This document shows, in pieces, positions 9,001 through 17,982 of a DNA stretch of 64,000 nucleotides. Each line of letters opens with the position of its first letter. The first letter of the stretch is position 1. A program made the position numbers and the translations under genes. This DNA is from CAZAQV01 sp964487255 (GTDB lineage Bacteria; Myxococcota_A; Polyangia; Polyangiales; CAZAQV01), in the NCBI GenBank assembly GCA_964487255.1, contig CAZAQV010000029.1, positions 14,667 through 78,666 on the forward strand. Reading direction: 5' to 3'. The notes under the pieces were generated by a model. The model was not told the origin of the DNA, made no database searches, and saw only the letters and a list, made by a program, of their open reading frames with translations.

Positions 9001-9699
9001 ATGATCGACAAGCAGCAGTTTTCGGCCCGAGGCGCTTACGGCTTCTGGCCGGCGACGGCCGACGGTGATGACCTCGTGCTCTTCACGAGCGAGGCGCGGG
9101 ATCAAGAGGCGGGCCGTTTTCACATGCTTCGTCAGCAAACCGTGCGCGGCGGCGAAGAGTACTACCGCTGCCTCTCCGACTTCGTCGCGGGAGACGGTGC
9201 GTACATCGGCGCGTTCGCCGTCACGGCCGGGCTTGGCATCGAGTCGCTTTCCAAGCAGTACGAAGCGGGCGGCGACGACTACAACGCCATCATGGTCAAA
9301 GCGCTCGCCGATCGCATGGCCGAAGCGTTCGCCGAATGGCTTCACCGTGAGGTGCGCAAGAGCTGGTACGCTCCCGGTGAAGACTGTTCGCTCAACGACC
9401 TCCTTAAAGAGCGTTACCAAGGCATTCGTCCGGCGCTCGGCTATCCAGCCTGCCCCGACCATAGCGAAAAGCCACTCTTGTTCGAGCTGCTGGGCGCCAA
9501 CGAGATCGGAATGACTCTGAGCAGCGGCTACGCTATGCTTCCGGCGGCGAGTGTCAGCGGCCTGTACTTCGCGCACCCCGAGTCGCGGTACTTTTCGCTG
9601 GGCACGGTCGGACGCGACCAGCTCGAAGACTACGCCACGCGTCGCGGCATTTCCATCGAGCTGGCCGAGCGCTACTTGCGCCCGAACTTGGCAGATTAG
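6061..9699 (+). CDS. metH: cobalamin-dependent methionine synthase, full length
   Basis: 1212 aa, matching the four-module enzyme. The homocysteine domain has zinc ligands in GINCALG (about residue 242) and GGCCGTTP (about 305); the pterin (methyl-tetrahydrofolate) domain follows with IMIDSSKWSV; the cap and B12 domain carry the cobalamin-binding DVHDIGKNIVG (about 753) with the axial His; the C-terminal AdoMet activation domain includes RPALGYPACPDH. It transfers a methyl group from methyltetrahydrofolate to homocysteine in the cytoplasm. Presence of the activation domain implies self-reactivation with AdoMet and flavodoxin. The 96-nt upstream gap is too short for a cobalamin riboswitch. Its stop overlaps that of the convergent Cys-rich protein gene by 3 bp. 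Confidence 0.97.
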   Translation: MTTQHALEKLIQERIVVLDGAMGTMVQRAKLGEDDFRAERFKDHDRPLQGNNDILVLTRPDVIEDIHDQYFAAGADLVETNTFSATSTVQAEYGLEAHAYDINVAAAKIAKKSAAKFSSPERPRFVAGAIGPANKTLSLSPDVNDPAFRAVSFDELKGAYAEQVRGLIDGGVDALLVETIFDTLNAKAAIVAIEEVFEEKATRLPILISVTITDRSGRTLSGQTIEAFWTSVAHAKPLSVGINCALGADEMRPYVEALSHAADTYLSCYPNAGLPNAFGEYDQSPEEMAERIAEFAESGFVNLVGGCCGTTPDHIAAISKAVAGKKPRHIPRADTLTHLSGLEELVIRPESNFIMIGERTNVTGSARFMQLIKESNFSKALEVAAHQVEGGANILDVNMDEGMLDSEQAMTTFLNLIASEPDVARLPIMIDSSKWSVIEAGLRCVQGKSVVNSISLKEGEADFLAKARVARRFGAAVVVMAFDEQGQAETTERKVEICERSYRLLTEQAGFPPQDIIFDPNVLAVATGIEEHDAFARNFIDACGLIRERCPGAHLSGGISNLSFSFRGNNPVREAMHAVFLYHAIEAGLDMGIVNAAQLEVYEDIPPHLRERVEDVILNRRADATERLIEIADSVKGKKKERKNDLTWREESVEDRISHALVRGITEFIEADAEEARQKYGKPLSVIEGPLMAGMSIVGDLFGAGKMFLPQVVKSARVMKKAVAYLTPFMDDEMVDGEVQVKQKVLLATVKGDVHDIGKNIVGVVLRCNNYEVIDLGVMVPSDKILAAAKEHSVDVVGLSGLITPSLDEMIHVASELQREGFEVPLLIGGATTSRQHTAVKIAPAFEQPTVHVLDASRAVNVVSSLLDEKQVAGFDENNRQEQAKLVRLHQAKKQRPLVPIEIAREHAPPMFGHKHDKAPFVGAKEVQTPALGDIAELIDWTFFFHTWEIRGKYPDVLEHPERGEAARELFDNARSMLQTMIDKQQFSARGAYGFWPATADGDDLVLFTSEARDQEAGRFHMLRQQTVRGGEEYYRCLSDFVAGDGAYIGAFAVTAGLGIESLSKQYEAGGDDYNAIMVKALADRMAEAFAEWLHREVRKSWYAPGEDCSLNDLLKERYQGIRPALGYPACPDHSEKPLLFELLGANEIGMTLSSGYAMLPAASVSGLYFAHPESRYFSLGTVGRDQLEDYATRRGISIELAERYLRPNLAD

Positions 9700-12553
9700 C
9701 GTTGCTTGCGTTGACGGCGACGGCTTAGCCCGAGCGCCATCAGCAGAAGCAAGCTCGCAGTGCCTTGTCCGCCCGACGATGCGCGACAACCTGCACCACC
9801 CGAAAGCGAACTTCCAGGCGGCAGTTTGAGCACCTCGTCACGAACGAATCCGCTGTCCGGCGTTGGAATCGAACCGTCAGGCATCGGCACGCCACCGTCG
9901 AGCACCCCGGCATCGGGCACGGTCGACGCAAGCATACAACGGCTCGTACAGTCGACCGTACCATCGCACTCCTCGCCGCTGTCGACAACGCCGTCGCCGC
10001 ACGTTGCGATCATGCAGTTCGTGCGACAAGCGTCCGTCTCGGTGTCGGAGTTGTCGCCACCGTCGTCGCACATCTCCTCACCCTGAACGATGCCGTCGCC
10101 GCACTCGGGCAACGCACAATCGTTGCGACAGTCATCGTCGTTGATGTCGTTGCCGTCGTCACAGGCCTCGAGCCCCGTTTGCACAAAGCCGTCACCACAT
10201 ACAGCCGCGGCGCACGTCCCATTCTCCCCATCCGGGCAGGCGTCGCTGTTTTCACTGTTGCCGTCGTCGCAGGTTTCCACTCCGGACTGTACGATGCCAT
10301 CACCGCAGACGGCGGGCATACAGGTCCCGTCGACACCATCTGGACAGGCATCCGTTTCGTCTTCGTTGCCGTCGTCGCAGACCTCGCCGGTGTCGATCAC
10401 GCCGTCACCACAGAAAGCCACGACGCACGTCGACCGACACGCATCGATATCGACGTCCGAGTTGTCGACGCCGTCATCGCATTGCTCGCCGTCGTGCACG
10501 ATGCCGTCGCCGCAGGTGGCAAGCGAGCATGCGTTGGTACACGCGTCATCATCGATGAGATTCCCGTCGTCACAGCCTTCGCCGAGGTCTGTAACGCCGT
10601 CGCCACACACAGGCGCGACGCAAGCGAGTCGGCATGCGTCAGGCTCTGTGTCCGAGTTGTCGCCCCCATCGTCGCATTCCTCTGTCCCGTCCTGCACGAA
10701 TCCGTCGCCACAGGTCGCCGCAAGACAGGTACCGGTCGGTCCATCAGGACACGCATCGGTGAGCGTCAGGTTGCCGTCGTCGCAAACTTCCGCGCCATTC
10801 CCCGCATTCCACACGATGCCATCGCCACACGTCGCGTTCTGACACGCATTGGTGCAGTCGTTGTTGTCGTTGTTGTCCGAGTCGTCGCACTGCTCGCTGC
10901 CCGTGCCCGCATTCCACACGATGCCGTCACCGCACGTCGCGTTCTGACACGCGTTGGTGCAGTCGTTGTTGTCGTTGTTGTCCGAGTCGTCGCACTGCTC
11001 GCTGCCGCTGCCCGCATTCCACACGATGCCATCGCCGCACGTCGCGTTCTGACACGCATTGGTGCAGTCGTTGTTGTCGTTGTTGTCCGAGTCGTCGCAC
11101 TGCTCGCTGCCCGNNNNNNNNNNNNNNNNNNNNNNNNNNNNNNNNNNNNNNNNNNNNNNNNNNNNNNNNNNNNNNNNNNNNNNNNNNNNNNNNNNNNNNN
11201 NNNNNNNNNNNNNTTGGTGCAGTCGTTGTTGTCGTTGTTGTCCGAGTCGTCGCACTGCTCGCTGCCCGTGCCCGCATTCCACACGATGCCGTCACCGCAC
11301 GTCGCGTTCTGACACGCGTTGGTGCAGTCGTTGTTGTCGTTGTTGTCCGAGTCGTCGCACTGCTCGCCACCGCCCTCGGTATTGAACACAAATCCATCAC
11401 CACAGGTCGCGATCGTGCATGAATTGAGGCAGCCATCATTATTGCTGGCGTCGCCATCATCGCACGCTTCGCTACCACTGCCCGCATTCCACACGATGCC
11501 GTCGCCACACGTCGCGTTCTGACACGCGTTCGTGCAGTCGTTGTTGTCGTTGTTGTCCGAGTCGTCGCACTGCTCGCTGCCCGTGCCCGCATTCCACACA
11601 AAACCATCGCCACAGGTCGGCAGTTCGCACGAATTGAGGCAATCATTGTTGTTGCTCAGATCCCCGTCGTCGCACGCTTCCGAGCCACCATCCGTGCTCC
11701 AGACAAGGCCATCGCCACACGTCGCGGCCTGACAGGTGCCTCCCACGCCGTCGGGACAACTGTCCGCGTTGTCGCCGTCGCCGTCGTCACACGTCTCAGC
11801 GCCACCGTCGGTATTCCACAAAAACCCATCGCCGCAGGTGGCAACTTGGCAAGTGCCTCCCACGCCGTCGGGACAACTGTCTGCGTTGTCGCCGTCGCCG
11901 TCATCGCAGGTCTCGGAGCCACCGTCCGAACTCCATACAAATCCATCACCGCAGCTCGCGGCCTGACAGGTGCCGCCGACACCGTCCGGACAGCTATCGC
12001 TATTGTCCCCGTCGCCGTCGTCGCATGTCTCCCCTGCGTCGATATTGCCGTTACCACATGCGGTCTCGTAGTTGATCGTGAGCTCCACGGACTGAACGAG
12101 CATCACGAAAAAATTTCCGGGCTCAATCAAGGTCATGGAAGCAGTGTTTGTCCCCCCGTAGACGTAGCCGGGCCAACTCGCGACAACGGGCCCCGTAATG
12201 GACGGCCCGAAGGCACAGAAGTTGAAACCACAAAGCGGAATCCCCGAGCCGGCACTGCCCGTTCCGACGACTTGTGAACCCACCTCGACCTCCGCCGTGG
12301 AAAGCTCGCCTGCACCAAAAATCCGCACGTCGATCGAGGTCACGACGGTTCCGGCCGGCAGCGGATCGGAAAACGAAAACGTTACACCGTCTGGCGTACC
12401 GAACACCAAGCCCGCATAGTCCGGACCACAGGTGTCGCCCGGGCAGGTAAGCGTTCCTTCATTGGGATCGAGAACGATCGTCGTCGACTGCGCGAAGGTC
12501 GATGCGGGTAAAAGAACAAAGCTGAGTGCAAGAGCGGGTATATAGTTTTTCAT
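9696..12553 (-). CDS. secreted Cys-rich repeat protein (DUF4215-type) with MYXO-CTERM-like tail, split by assembly gap
   Basis: The start at 12553 gives MKNYIPALALSFVLLPASTFA, a clean signal peptide; the upstream in-frame Met at 12604 would spoil it. A globular N-terminal part (about residues 20-165) has paired Cys. After this come many copies of a Cys- and Asp-rich unit, CGDGxxxxxExCDDGN type, which probably bind calcium and are disulfide-linked. In the middle the DNA repeats with a 105-bp (35-codon) period that is almost identical (about 10811, 10916, 11021). The C-terminus is a Gly/Ser stretch with Cys, a hydrophobic helix and an RRRQRKQR end, like MYXO-CTERM sorting tails of myxobacterial surface proteins. 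A 100-N gap (11114-11213) breaks the frame artificially, so true repeat number is unknown. Function unknown; probably surface adhesion or structure. Confidence 0.88.
10811..11586 (-). repeat. 105-bp tandem coding repeats around the sequence gap
   Basis: Near-identical units of 105 bp encode 35-residue modules containing SEQCDDSDNNDNNDCTNAC. Clear unit starts lie at about 10811, 10916 and 11021, and the pattern resumes after the N run. High identity suggests recent expansion or gene conversion and explains why the assembler failed here. Confidence 0.85.
11114..11213. other. assembly gap of 100 N
   Basis: Exactly 100 N inside near-identical 105-bp repeats: a placeholder of arbitrary size rather than a measured distance. 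Reading frames on the two sides do not match across it, which is an artefact and not evidence of a frameshift. Confidence 0.98.
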
Positions 12554-12704
12554 AGGGCCTCGGTAATCAAAGATTATCGAGGGTTTCGCGCATGAACACA
12601 ACAATCCCGTCCCCCAAGTACAGAAGCTCTGCTGCGCGCTGCGGGGAGCGCAGATAATACAATAGAACTACAGCGTGTAGCAGGAAGCGCCCCGCGGTTC
12701 TGTT

Positions 12705-13226
12705 CTACTCAACCAAAGCACCGAGCTTCTCAAGGCCTCGCTCGAAGTCGGAACCGACCATGGCGTCGAGCAACAGCCCAAACCAGCGAGAGAAGGGATT
12801 ATTGCCAAACTCGGCCGTGAAATACCACGTGACCTTCGTACGCTTGCCGCTTGGCTTGAGCGTGATGCCGCCCGGATTCGGCGCCGGGTTATCGTCAAAC
12901 CACAGGTCGTACTCGACGCCACGCGGCGTGACCTTGGTCAGCGTCATCTTGCCACGCCCGGCTTTCGGTCCCGACCAAACCTGCGTTGCCCCAACGCCTT
13001 GTTGCGGGCCGGAATAACTCCAAGTCATGTTCGGGTCTTGGTCGACCCATGGTGACCAGTCCGGCCAACGCCGAAAGTCAGAAACATGCGACATCACGAC
13101 TTCGGGAGAAGCGGCCATCGTCCGAGAGCGCGCCACGCGCACAGACGCCGGAAGCAGAAAGCCCACCGCCAGCAACGCAACGATGAGCCCAAAGATGCTG
13201 AGCAAAACCTTTTGCCAAACCTTCAA
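12705..13226 (-). CDS. membrane-anchored SRPBCC (START-like) protein
   Basis: 173 aa if started at TTG 13226, which has AGAGGGGG six bases upstream and gives a normal N-terminus (MKVWQKVLLSIFGLIV). One membrane helix (about residues 6-25) is followed by an SRPBCC fold: SPEVVMSHVSDFRRWPDWSPW is the typical start of polyketide-cyclase/dehydrase-like domains, ending in a C-terminal helix. Such domains hold hydrophobic ligands; the ligand here is unknown. A longer reading frame extends upstream to 13367 but that part shows no signal or domain. A structured repeat lies upstream, between this gene and infA. Confidence 0.75.
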   Translation of the reverse strand: MKVWQKVLLSIFGLIVALLAVGFLLPASVRVARSRTMAASPEVVMSHVSDFRRWPDWSPWVDQDPNMTWSYSGPQQGVGATQVWSGPKAGRGKMTLTKVTPRGVEYDLWFDDNPAPNPGGITLKPSGKRTKVTWYFTAEFGNNPFSRWFGLLLDAMVGSDFERGLEKLGALVE

Positions 13227-13417
13227 CTTCGGCCCCCTCTGCTGATCATAGATCAGTATGAGAGGAAATGCTGCTAGCTGCGTTGTCGGGTCGAGCACAT
13301 TGCGAGTGAGTCGGCGGTGGTTTGGGATTGCTGGGCCCAGAGTCGTGCAGGTTCCGAGTGCGCCCACAGCTGAGCAGGATTGCTCGGTTCAGAGTGCTCC
13401 CCTTTGCTCGTGCGAAA

Positions 13418-13521
13418 TGCAAGTGAGACGAGGCGGAGTCGAGCAGCCCGCGTAAGGCTACTTTAGGTAGCTGCGCAGGCAGTGCAGACGACAACGAAGT
13501 ATCGCGAAGCAGATCGGGCGA
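13418..13521. repeat. structured repeat element, copy 2
   Basis: Gapless match to the element at 1673-1776, including AGGCGGAG, CCCGCGTAAG, TGCGCAGG and ACAACGAAGTAT blocks. The central stem is GCTAC (13457-13461) with GTAGC (13467-13471), against CGCAC/GTGCG in copy 1: three of five pairs differ and all still pair. On the minus strand it starts about 6 nt after the infA stop codon, the same position relative to a gene as copy 1. The frame open in copy 1 has a stop here, so it is not a conserved protein. Confidence 0.7.
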
Positions 13522-13527
13522 GCAAAC

Positions 13528-13806
13528 TCAGTTTTTGGCGCGGTAGACGATCATCCCGTGCGTAAGGTCGTAGGGAGAGAGCGCGACGGTCACGCGATCG
13601 CCCAAGATGACGCGAATACGAAACTTACGCATACGCCCACAGAGCTGAGCCCGCACGGTCGCTCCGGCATCGGTTTCGATCTCGAATTGGCCGCCTGCGA
13701 ATACCTGCGACACGACGCCTTCCACGCGCACATGATCGTCGCGCTCGTTCGCTTCTTCTCCGAAGTCGTCGAATCGTTTCTTCTTGCCGCCTTTTCTTCT
13801 CGCCAA
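13528..13806 (-). CDS. infA: translation initiation factor IF-1
   Basis: 92 aa from TTG 13806, chosen because AAAGGAG lies seven bases upstream; the other in-frame TTG (13812) is too close to that site. The C-terminal ~70 residues are an S1/OB fold typical of IF-1 (VEGVVSQVFAGGQFEIE, GRMRKFRIRVILGD, DLTHGMIVYR). IF-1 occupies the ribosomal A site during initiation. The standard protein is about 72 aa; here a basic N-terminal extension (MARRKGGKKKRFDDFGEE) of about 20 residues is added. It is isolated from ribosomal protein operons. Its mRNA carries the structured repeat just after the stop codon. Confidence 0.93.
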   Translation of the reverse strand: MARRKGGKKKRFDDFGEEANERDDHVRVEGVVSQVFAGGQFEIETDAGATVRAQLCGRMRKFRIRVILGDRVTVALSPYDLTHGMIVYRAKN

Positions 13807-13894
13807 AACCAAGCTCCTTTGTTGAGTGCCCCGAGGTTATAGATATCCTTTTGGATTTTGCCAAATCTAGTTTGTCGTAGGGTTGGCCGCGGGT

Positions 13895-15895
13895 TTACTT
13901 CTTCTCGTCGCGTCGTGCATCCATCAACCACAAAAATCGGTTGTGCTTGGCTGTCATGGTGGCCTTCGGATGCGGCTCGATCTCCCACTTTTCGTCAGGG
14001 GCTTGGTCAAGTTCCACTGTAATTTCACGGATCTTATCCCGCCGTGACACCAGAAGCGTCACCTTTTGCCCGCTGCGCAAGTGCTTGAGACGCTGTTCGA
14101 CAAGAGCCGGCGTCGCACGAAAGCCGTTGATCGCGAGCAGCTCGTCATCGACGTTGAGCTGGCCCGCCGCGGGACCATCACTTCGAACCCGGGTCACCAC
14201 GCCCCGGTCGCTGAGATCGATGCCCAGCCACGTACTTGCCTCGTCATCACCATCGCCGTCACTACCCGCGTCCGCGTGCGGCTTGCTCTCTTCTTCGACA
14301 GGCTTAAAGCGCAGGCCATAGAACGAGAGCGCTGGACCATAGTCGAGTTCGTCAGTCCCATCGACATAGCGGCGGAAGAACTCGCTGAGGTCGAGGCCCG
14401 AAACCTCGGACGCCAGCGCGCGGAAGGCTTCGCTGGAAAACCCCTCTTTGCCTGAAAACTTTTTGTACGCCGCACGCATGACATCGTCGAGGCTCGTCTT
14501 ATGACGGGTGTGTTCGCGAATCTTGGCATCCAACAAGAACGCCACGAGCGCACCCTTAGCATAGTAGCTGATCCCGCTATTCACGGCGTTGTCGTCAGGC
14601 CGATAGTACTTGATCCAAGCATCATAGGACGCGGAGCTTAGAGACTGCACGCCACGCCCTGGCGTGTTCTGTACGCGGTCGATGGTTTTGGACAGCTCCT
14701 CAAGGTACTCGTCATCGTTCATCACCGATGCACGCGTGAGCAAGAGGTCGCCGTAGTACGACGTGAAGCCCTCCGCGATCCAAAGATCCGGCGTGAGGTT
14801 TTCGTTCTCGTAGTCGAAGGGTCCCAGGGCTTTCGGACGCAAGCGTTTTACGTTCCAGGTGTGAAAAAACTCGTGAGACACGAGCCCCAGCCAACTCAAG
14901 TAATCGTCACGCTCGTCGGTCACAAAACGACGTGACATCATGAGGGTCGAGTTTTTGTGTTCGAGCCCGCCGCCCGAACCCTCGTTGACATTCAGAAAGA
15001 CGTAACGCTCGTAGGGCGCCTCACCCCAGAAGCTCACATGCTCTTCGACGATGCGTTTGAGGTCGCGGACGCTCTTGTCGCTGTCCCAGCCGTCGCTCTC
15101 GTCGGAGTTGGCAAACACATACTCCTTCGAGAGCGCCCAAAAGCGATGCACCGTGGGGCTGCCGCACAAGAGCGGGGAGTCGACGAGTTGGTCAAAGTCG
15201 CTTGCGACGAAACGCGAACCAAGAGCTCGGTCTGCGCGTTTGCCCTCTTTGGCCTCTTTACCGGCCGACTCGCCTTCATGTTCAACCTGCGGAAGCCCCG
15301 TCACGCAACCACGCCAATCCTCCGGGAGGTCGAGTTCAACAAGATGGGGGCGATCGAGGTGCTCGACTGCAGTCAAAAATGTTGACGCGCCGTTGAGCAC
15401 AGCCAGGTCGCTGTCCACGAAGTTGGTCCGCACGCTCATCTCGCGCGCGAAGAGTTTGTACTCGACCACCACGCTCGCCTGCCCTTGGGTGGTGATACGC
15501 CAGCGATTTTTGCTGACCTTCTGCACGGGAAGAACTCTGCCCTCCGGGGTTTGCGCGCGCAGGTCCTGGACGTGGCGCGCGTACTCTCGGACCAGGTACG
15601 AGCCTGGCGTCCACGTCGGCATCATCAGCTCGAGCGTGTCCCCCTCGCTTGGGAAGAAGGCCTGTACTTGAAGCAGGTGCCGGCCGCGCTGGTCGAACCC
15701 AATGCGATAGTGATGGACTCCCTCGGACGACTCGGGCGCTGGGATCGGTTGGGCCGGCTCCTGAGCCCCCTTGTCCTCACCCTTACGCTCGCCGGACTTC
15801 TGCGACTTGCGCTCGCCGCAGGCCCCGAGCACCAACAACGAAAACACGACCGCCCACCGCACTGGATGCCAGCTGGATTTTGTCGAGAGGAGCAT
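13895..15895 (-). CDS. M61-family lipoprotein aminopeptidase with PDZ domain
   Basis: 666 aa. A lipobox (LVLGAC, Cys about residue 26) and a charged low-complexity linker place it on a membrane surface. The central part carries HEFFHTWNVKRLRP (zinc HExxH, about residue 340) with the downstream EGFTSYYGD glutamate helix, the signature of peptidase family M61 (glycyl aminopeptidase). Near the C-terminus a PDZ-like domain (about 560-640: STWLGIDLSDRGVVTRV, then VDDELLAINGFRA) matches the usual M61-PDZ layout. It probably trims Gly- or Ala-starting peptides in the periplasm. No obvious partner gene is adjacent. Confidence 0.88.
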   Translation of the reverse strand: MLLSTKSSWHPVRWAVVFSLLVLGACGERKSQKSGERKGEDKGAQEPAQPIPAPESSEGVHHYRIGFDQRGRHLLQVQAFFPSEGDTLELMMPTWTPGSYLVREYARHVQDLRAQTPEGRVLPVQKVSKNRWRITTQGQASVVVEYKLFAREMSVRTNFVDSDLAVLNGASTFLTAVEHLDRPHLVELDLPEDWRGCVTGLPQVEHEGESAGKEAKEGKRADRALGSRFVASDFDQLVDSPLLCGSPTVHRFWALSKEYVFANSDESDGWDSDKSVRDLKRIVEEHVSFWGEAPYERYVFLNVNEGSGGGLEHKNSTLMMSRRFVTDERDDYLSWLGLVSHEFFHTWNVKRLRPKALGPFDYENENLTPDLWIAEGFTSYYGDLLLTRASVMNDDEYLEELSKTIDRVQNTPGRGVQSLSSASYDAWIKYYRPDDNAVNSGISYYAKGALVAFLLDAKIREHTRHKTSLDDVMRAAYKKFSGKEGFSSEAFRALASEVSGLDLSEFFRRYVDGTDELDYGPALSFYGLRFKPVEEESKPHADAGSDGDGDDEASTWLGIDLSDRGVVTRVRSDGPAAGQLNVDDELLAINGFRATPALVEQRLKHLRSGQKVTLLVSRRDKIREITVELDQAPDEKWEIEPHPKATMTAKHNRFLWLMDARRDEKK

Positions 15896-15996
15896 GGCCA
15901 GGCCCCCACATAGCGTGATTCGCGCCCGATGTCGCCCAACAACTCAAGGGAAATGCTTGCGATCCAGCCGCAAAGCGCCATAAGTACAGGCCCCTT

Positions 15997-17982
15997 ATGT
16001 CCCTCATCGTGCTCGAAGACGTCAGCCTCACGCTCGGCCGCAAAACGATTATCGATGGGCTGAACATGCGCATCGCGGAAGGCGACCGTCTGGGCTTGGT
16101 CGGCCCGAACGGCTCTGGCAAAAGCTCGCTTCTCCGCTTGCTCGCCGGCGAACAGGTCCCCGACGGCGGTCAAATCACCCGTCAGAACAACATGCGGCTC
16201 GGCTACCTGCCGCAAGACCTCAGTCTCGACCACCCAGGGACCGTCATCGACTTCGTGATGCGCGCCGCGCAAGACCGCTCCAGCCTCGAAAAGCGCATCC
16301 AAGAACTTGAGGTCAAGCTACAAGACGCCGCCAAGCTGCCCGAGGAGCAAGCGCTTGCACTGGCGACCGAACTCGGGGACGCGCACGAGCTCCTCGCTCG
16401 CATCGATGAAGAGTTCGGCGAGCACGCCGCCACGCAGATCCTCGCGGGCCTCGGCTTCTCGGACAAGGACCTGCAGCGCCCGATGTCCGAGTTTAGCGGC
16501 GGTTGGCGCATGCGCGCCGTCCTCGCGTCACTGCTGTTTCAAAAACCTGATTTACTGCTCTTCGACGAGCCCACCAACCACCTCGATATGCCCTCGGTCG
16601 CGTGGTTTGGCGCGTTCCTTAGGAGCTACAAGGGTGCGTTCGTGTTGATCTGCCATGACCGAGAGTTTCTCAACGAGCAGATCAATCGCATGATCAGTTA
16701 CGAGCCGGAAGGTGTGCGCACCTACCCCGGCAACTACGAGCGCTATCTCCAACAACGGGCCGAGGAACAGCAGAATCTCATCAACCGCGCCAAGAACCTG
16801 GAGCGCGAACGCGAAAAGACCGAGCAGTTCATTCGCCGCTTCCGCGCGCAGGCCAACAAGGCCGCCGCGGTGCAAAGCCGAATCAAGGCACTCGAGAAGA
16901 TGGACGAGGTCATCGTCTACGAGGACCGGCGCGTGATGAACTTCCGCTTTCCGCCATGCGAGCGCGCTGGAAACGAAGTACTGCAAATCGATAATCTGGC
17001 GAAGCGCTACGGCGACCTTGAGGTCTTCTCCGGCGTTAACTTACGAGTCCGCCGCGGAGACAAGATCGGCATCATCGGCGTCAACGGGGCGGGCAAGACC
17101 ACGCTGCTCCGCATACTAGCCGGAGAAATCGAGGCGAGCGGGGGCGAGTACAACTTTGGCCACAATACCCAGGTCGGCTACTACGCACAGCATCACTCGG
17201 ACACACTGCACAAAAACCTCACCATCCTTGACGAGGTCAAGTACCACGCCGATGGCGCGACCCTAACCGAGCTGCGCACCATCTTGGGTGGCTTCCTGTT
17301 CGGTGAAGACGAAATCGACAAGAAAGTCGGCGTGCTCTCAGGCGGGGAACGTGCGCGCGTGGCCCTGGCCAAGCTGCTCATCTCGCCGGGCAACGTGATG
17401 TTGATGGACGAGCCCACCAACCACCTCGACCTTGAGTCGAGTGAGGCGCTCGCCGAAGCGCTCTCTCGCTACGACGGCACGCTCCTGTTCGTGAGCCACA
17501 ACCGAAGCTTCGTCCGCAAGCTCGCCGACAAGATCTGGGACGTACGTGACGGCAAGGTCGAAGTGTATCCGGGAACACTCGACGAATACATGGATTCCGA
17601 GCGTTCCAAGCGTACAGGGGAGAGCAAGTCAACCGATGCGCCACGCAGGCTGGCCACAGGGAAACAAGCAGCGAGCACCGCCAGCAAGTCCGAGCGCCCC
17701 AAAGAGTCCAAACAAGAGCGACGGCGTCGGCAGGCGGAGGAACGCAAGCAGAGGAAGGAGCGCCAACAACTCGAAAAAAGCGTCGCCGACCTCGAAGCGC
17801 GCATCGCGAATTTAGAAACCGAACAAGCCGAAGCAAACGCCGAACTTGAGCTCCCCGAAACATACGAAGATGCAAAAAGGCGGGACGAACTGCTCGCCGC
17901 GCTACAGACCCGCCACGAAAAGCTTGAGGAGCTGACGCAGCGCTGGGAAAGCGCCCAACTCAAACTCGAATCGCTGCTCTAG
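15997..17982 (+). CDS. uup: ABC-F family ATPase, Uup type
   Basis: 661 aa with two ABC ATPase domains and no membrane segments. Domain 1 has Walker A GPNGSGKSS (about 36-44) and signature EFSGGWRMR; domain 2 has GVNGAGKTT (about 362-370) and LSGGERARVALAKLL. Both Walker B motifs end in DEPTNHLD, the ABC-F hallmark. Between them lies the basic P-site linker (about 250-310). After domain 2 there is a charged linker and a coiled coil (about 560-660) as in Uup, a DNA- and ribosome-associated family member. ABC-F proteins act at the ribosomal E site to relieve stalling. The stop overlaps a convergent STAS-like gene by 4 bp. The Uup name rests on the C-terminal coiled coil. Confidence 0.9.
   Translation: MSLIVLEDVSLTLGRKTIIDGLNMRIAEGDRLGLVGPNGSGKSSLLRLLAGEQVPDGGQITRQNNMRLGYLPQDLSLDHPGTVIDFVMRAAQDRSSLEKRIQELEVKLQDAAKLPEEQALALATELGDAHELLARIDEEFGEHAATQILAGLGFSDKDLQRPMSEFSGGWRMRAVLASLLFQKPDLLLFDEPTNHLDMPSVAWFGAFLRSYKGAFVLICHDREFLNEQINRMISYEPEGVRTYPGNYERYLQQRAEEQQNLINRAKNLEREREKTEQFIRRFRAQANKAAAVQSRIKALEKMDEVIVYEDRRVMNFRFPPCERAGNEVLQIDNLAKRYGDLEVFSGVNLRVRRGDKIGIIGVNGAGKTTLLRILAGEIEASGGEYNFGHNTQVGYYAQHHSDTLHKNLTILDEVKYHADGATLTELRTILGGFLFGEDEIDKKVGVLSGGERARVALAKLLISPGNVMLMDEPTNHLDLESSEALAEALSRYDGTLLFVSHNRSFVRKLADKIWDVRDGKVEVYPGTLDEYMDSERSKRTGESKSTDAPRRLATGKQAASTASKSERPKESKQERRRRQAEERKQRKERQQLEKSVADLEARIANLETEQAEANAELELPETYEDAKRRDELLAALQTRHEKLEELTQRWESAQLKLESLL

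Noticed and set aside
10766..11282. Frame change across the N gap as a true frameshift
   Set aside because: The gap is an arbitrary 100-N placeholder, so frame continuity cannot be judged.
10811..11586. Regular repeats that might suggest a CRISPR array
   Set aside because: Repeats are contiguous 105-bp coding units without unique spacers and translate into a Cys-rich protein module.
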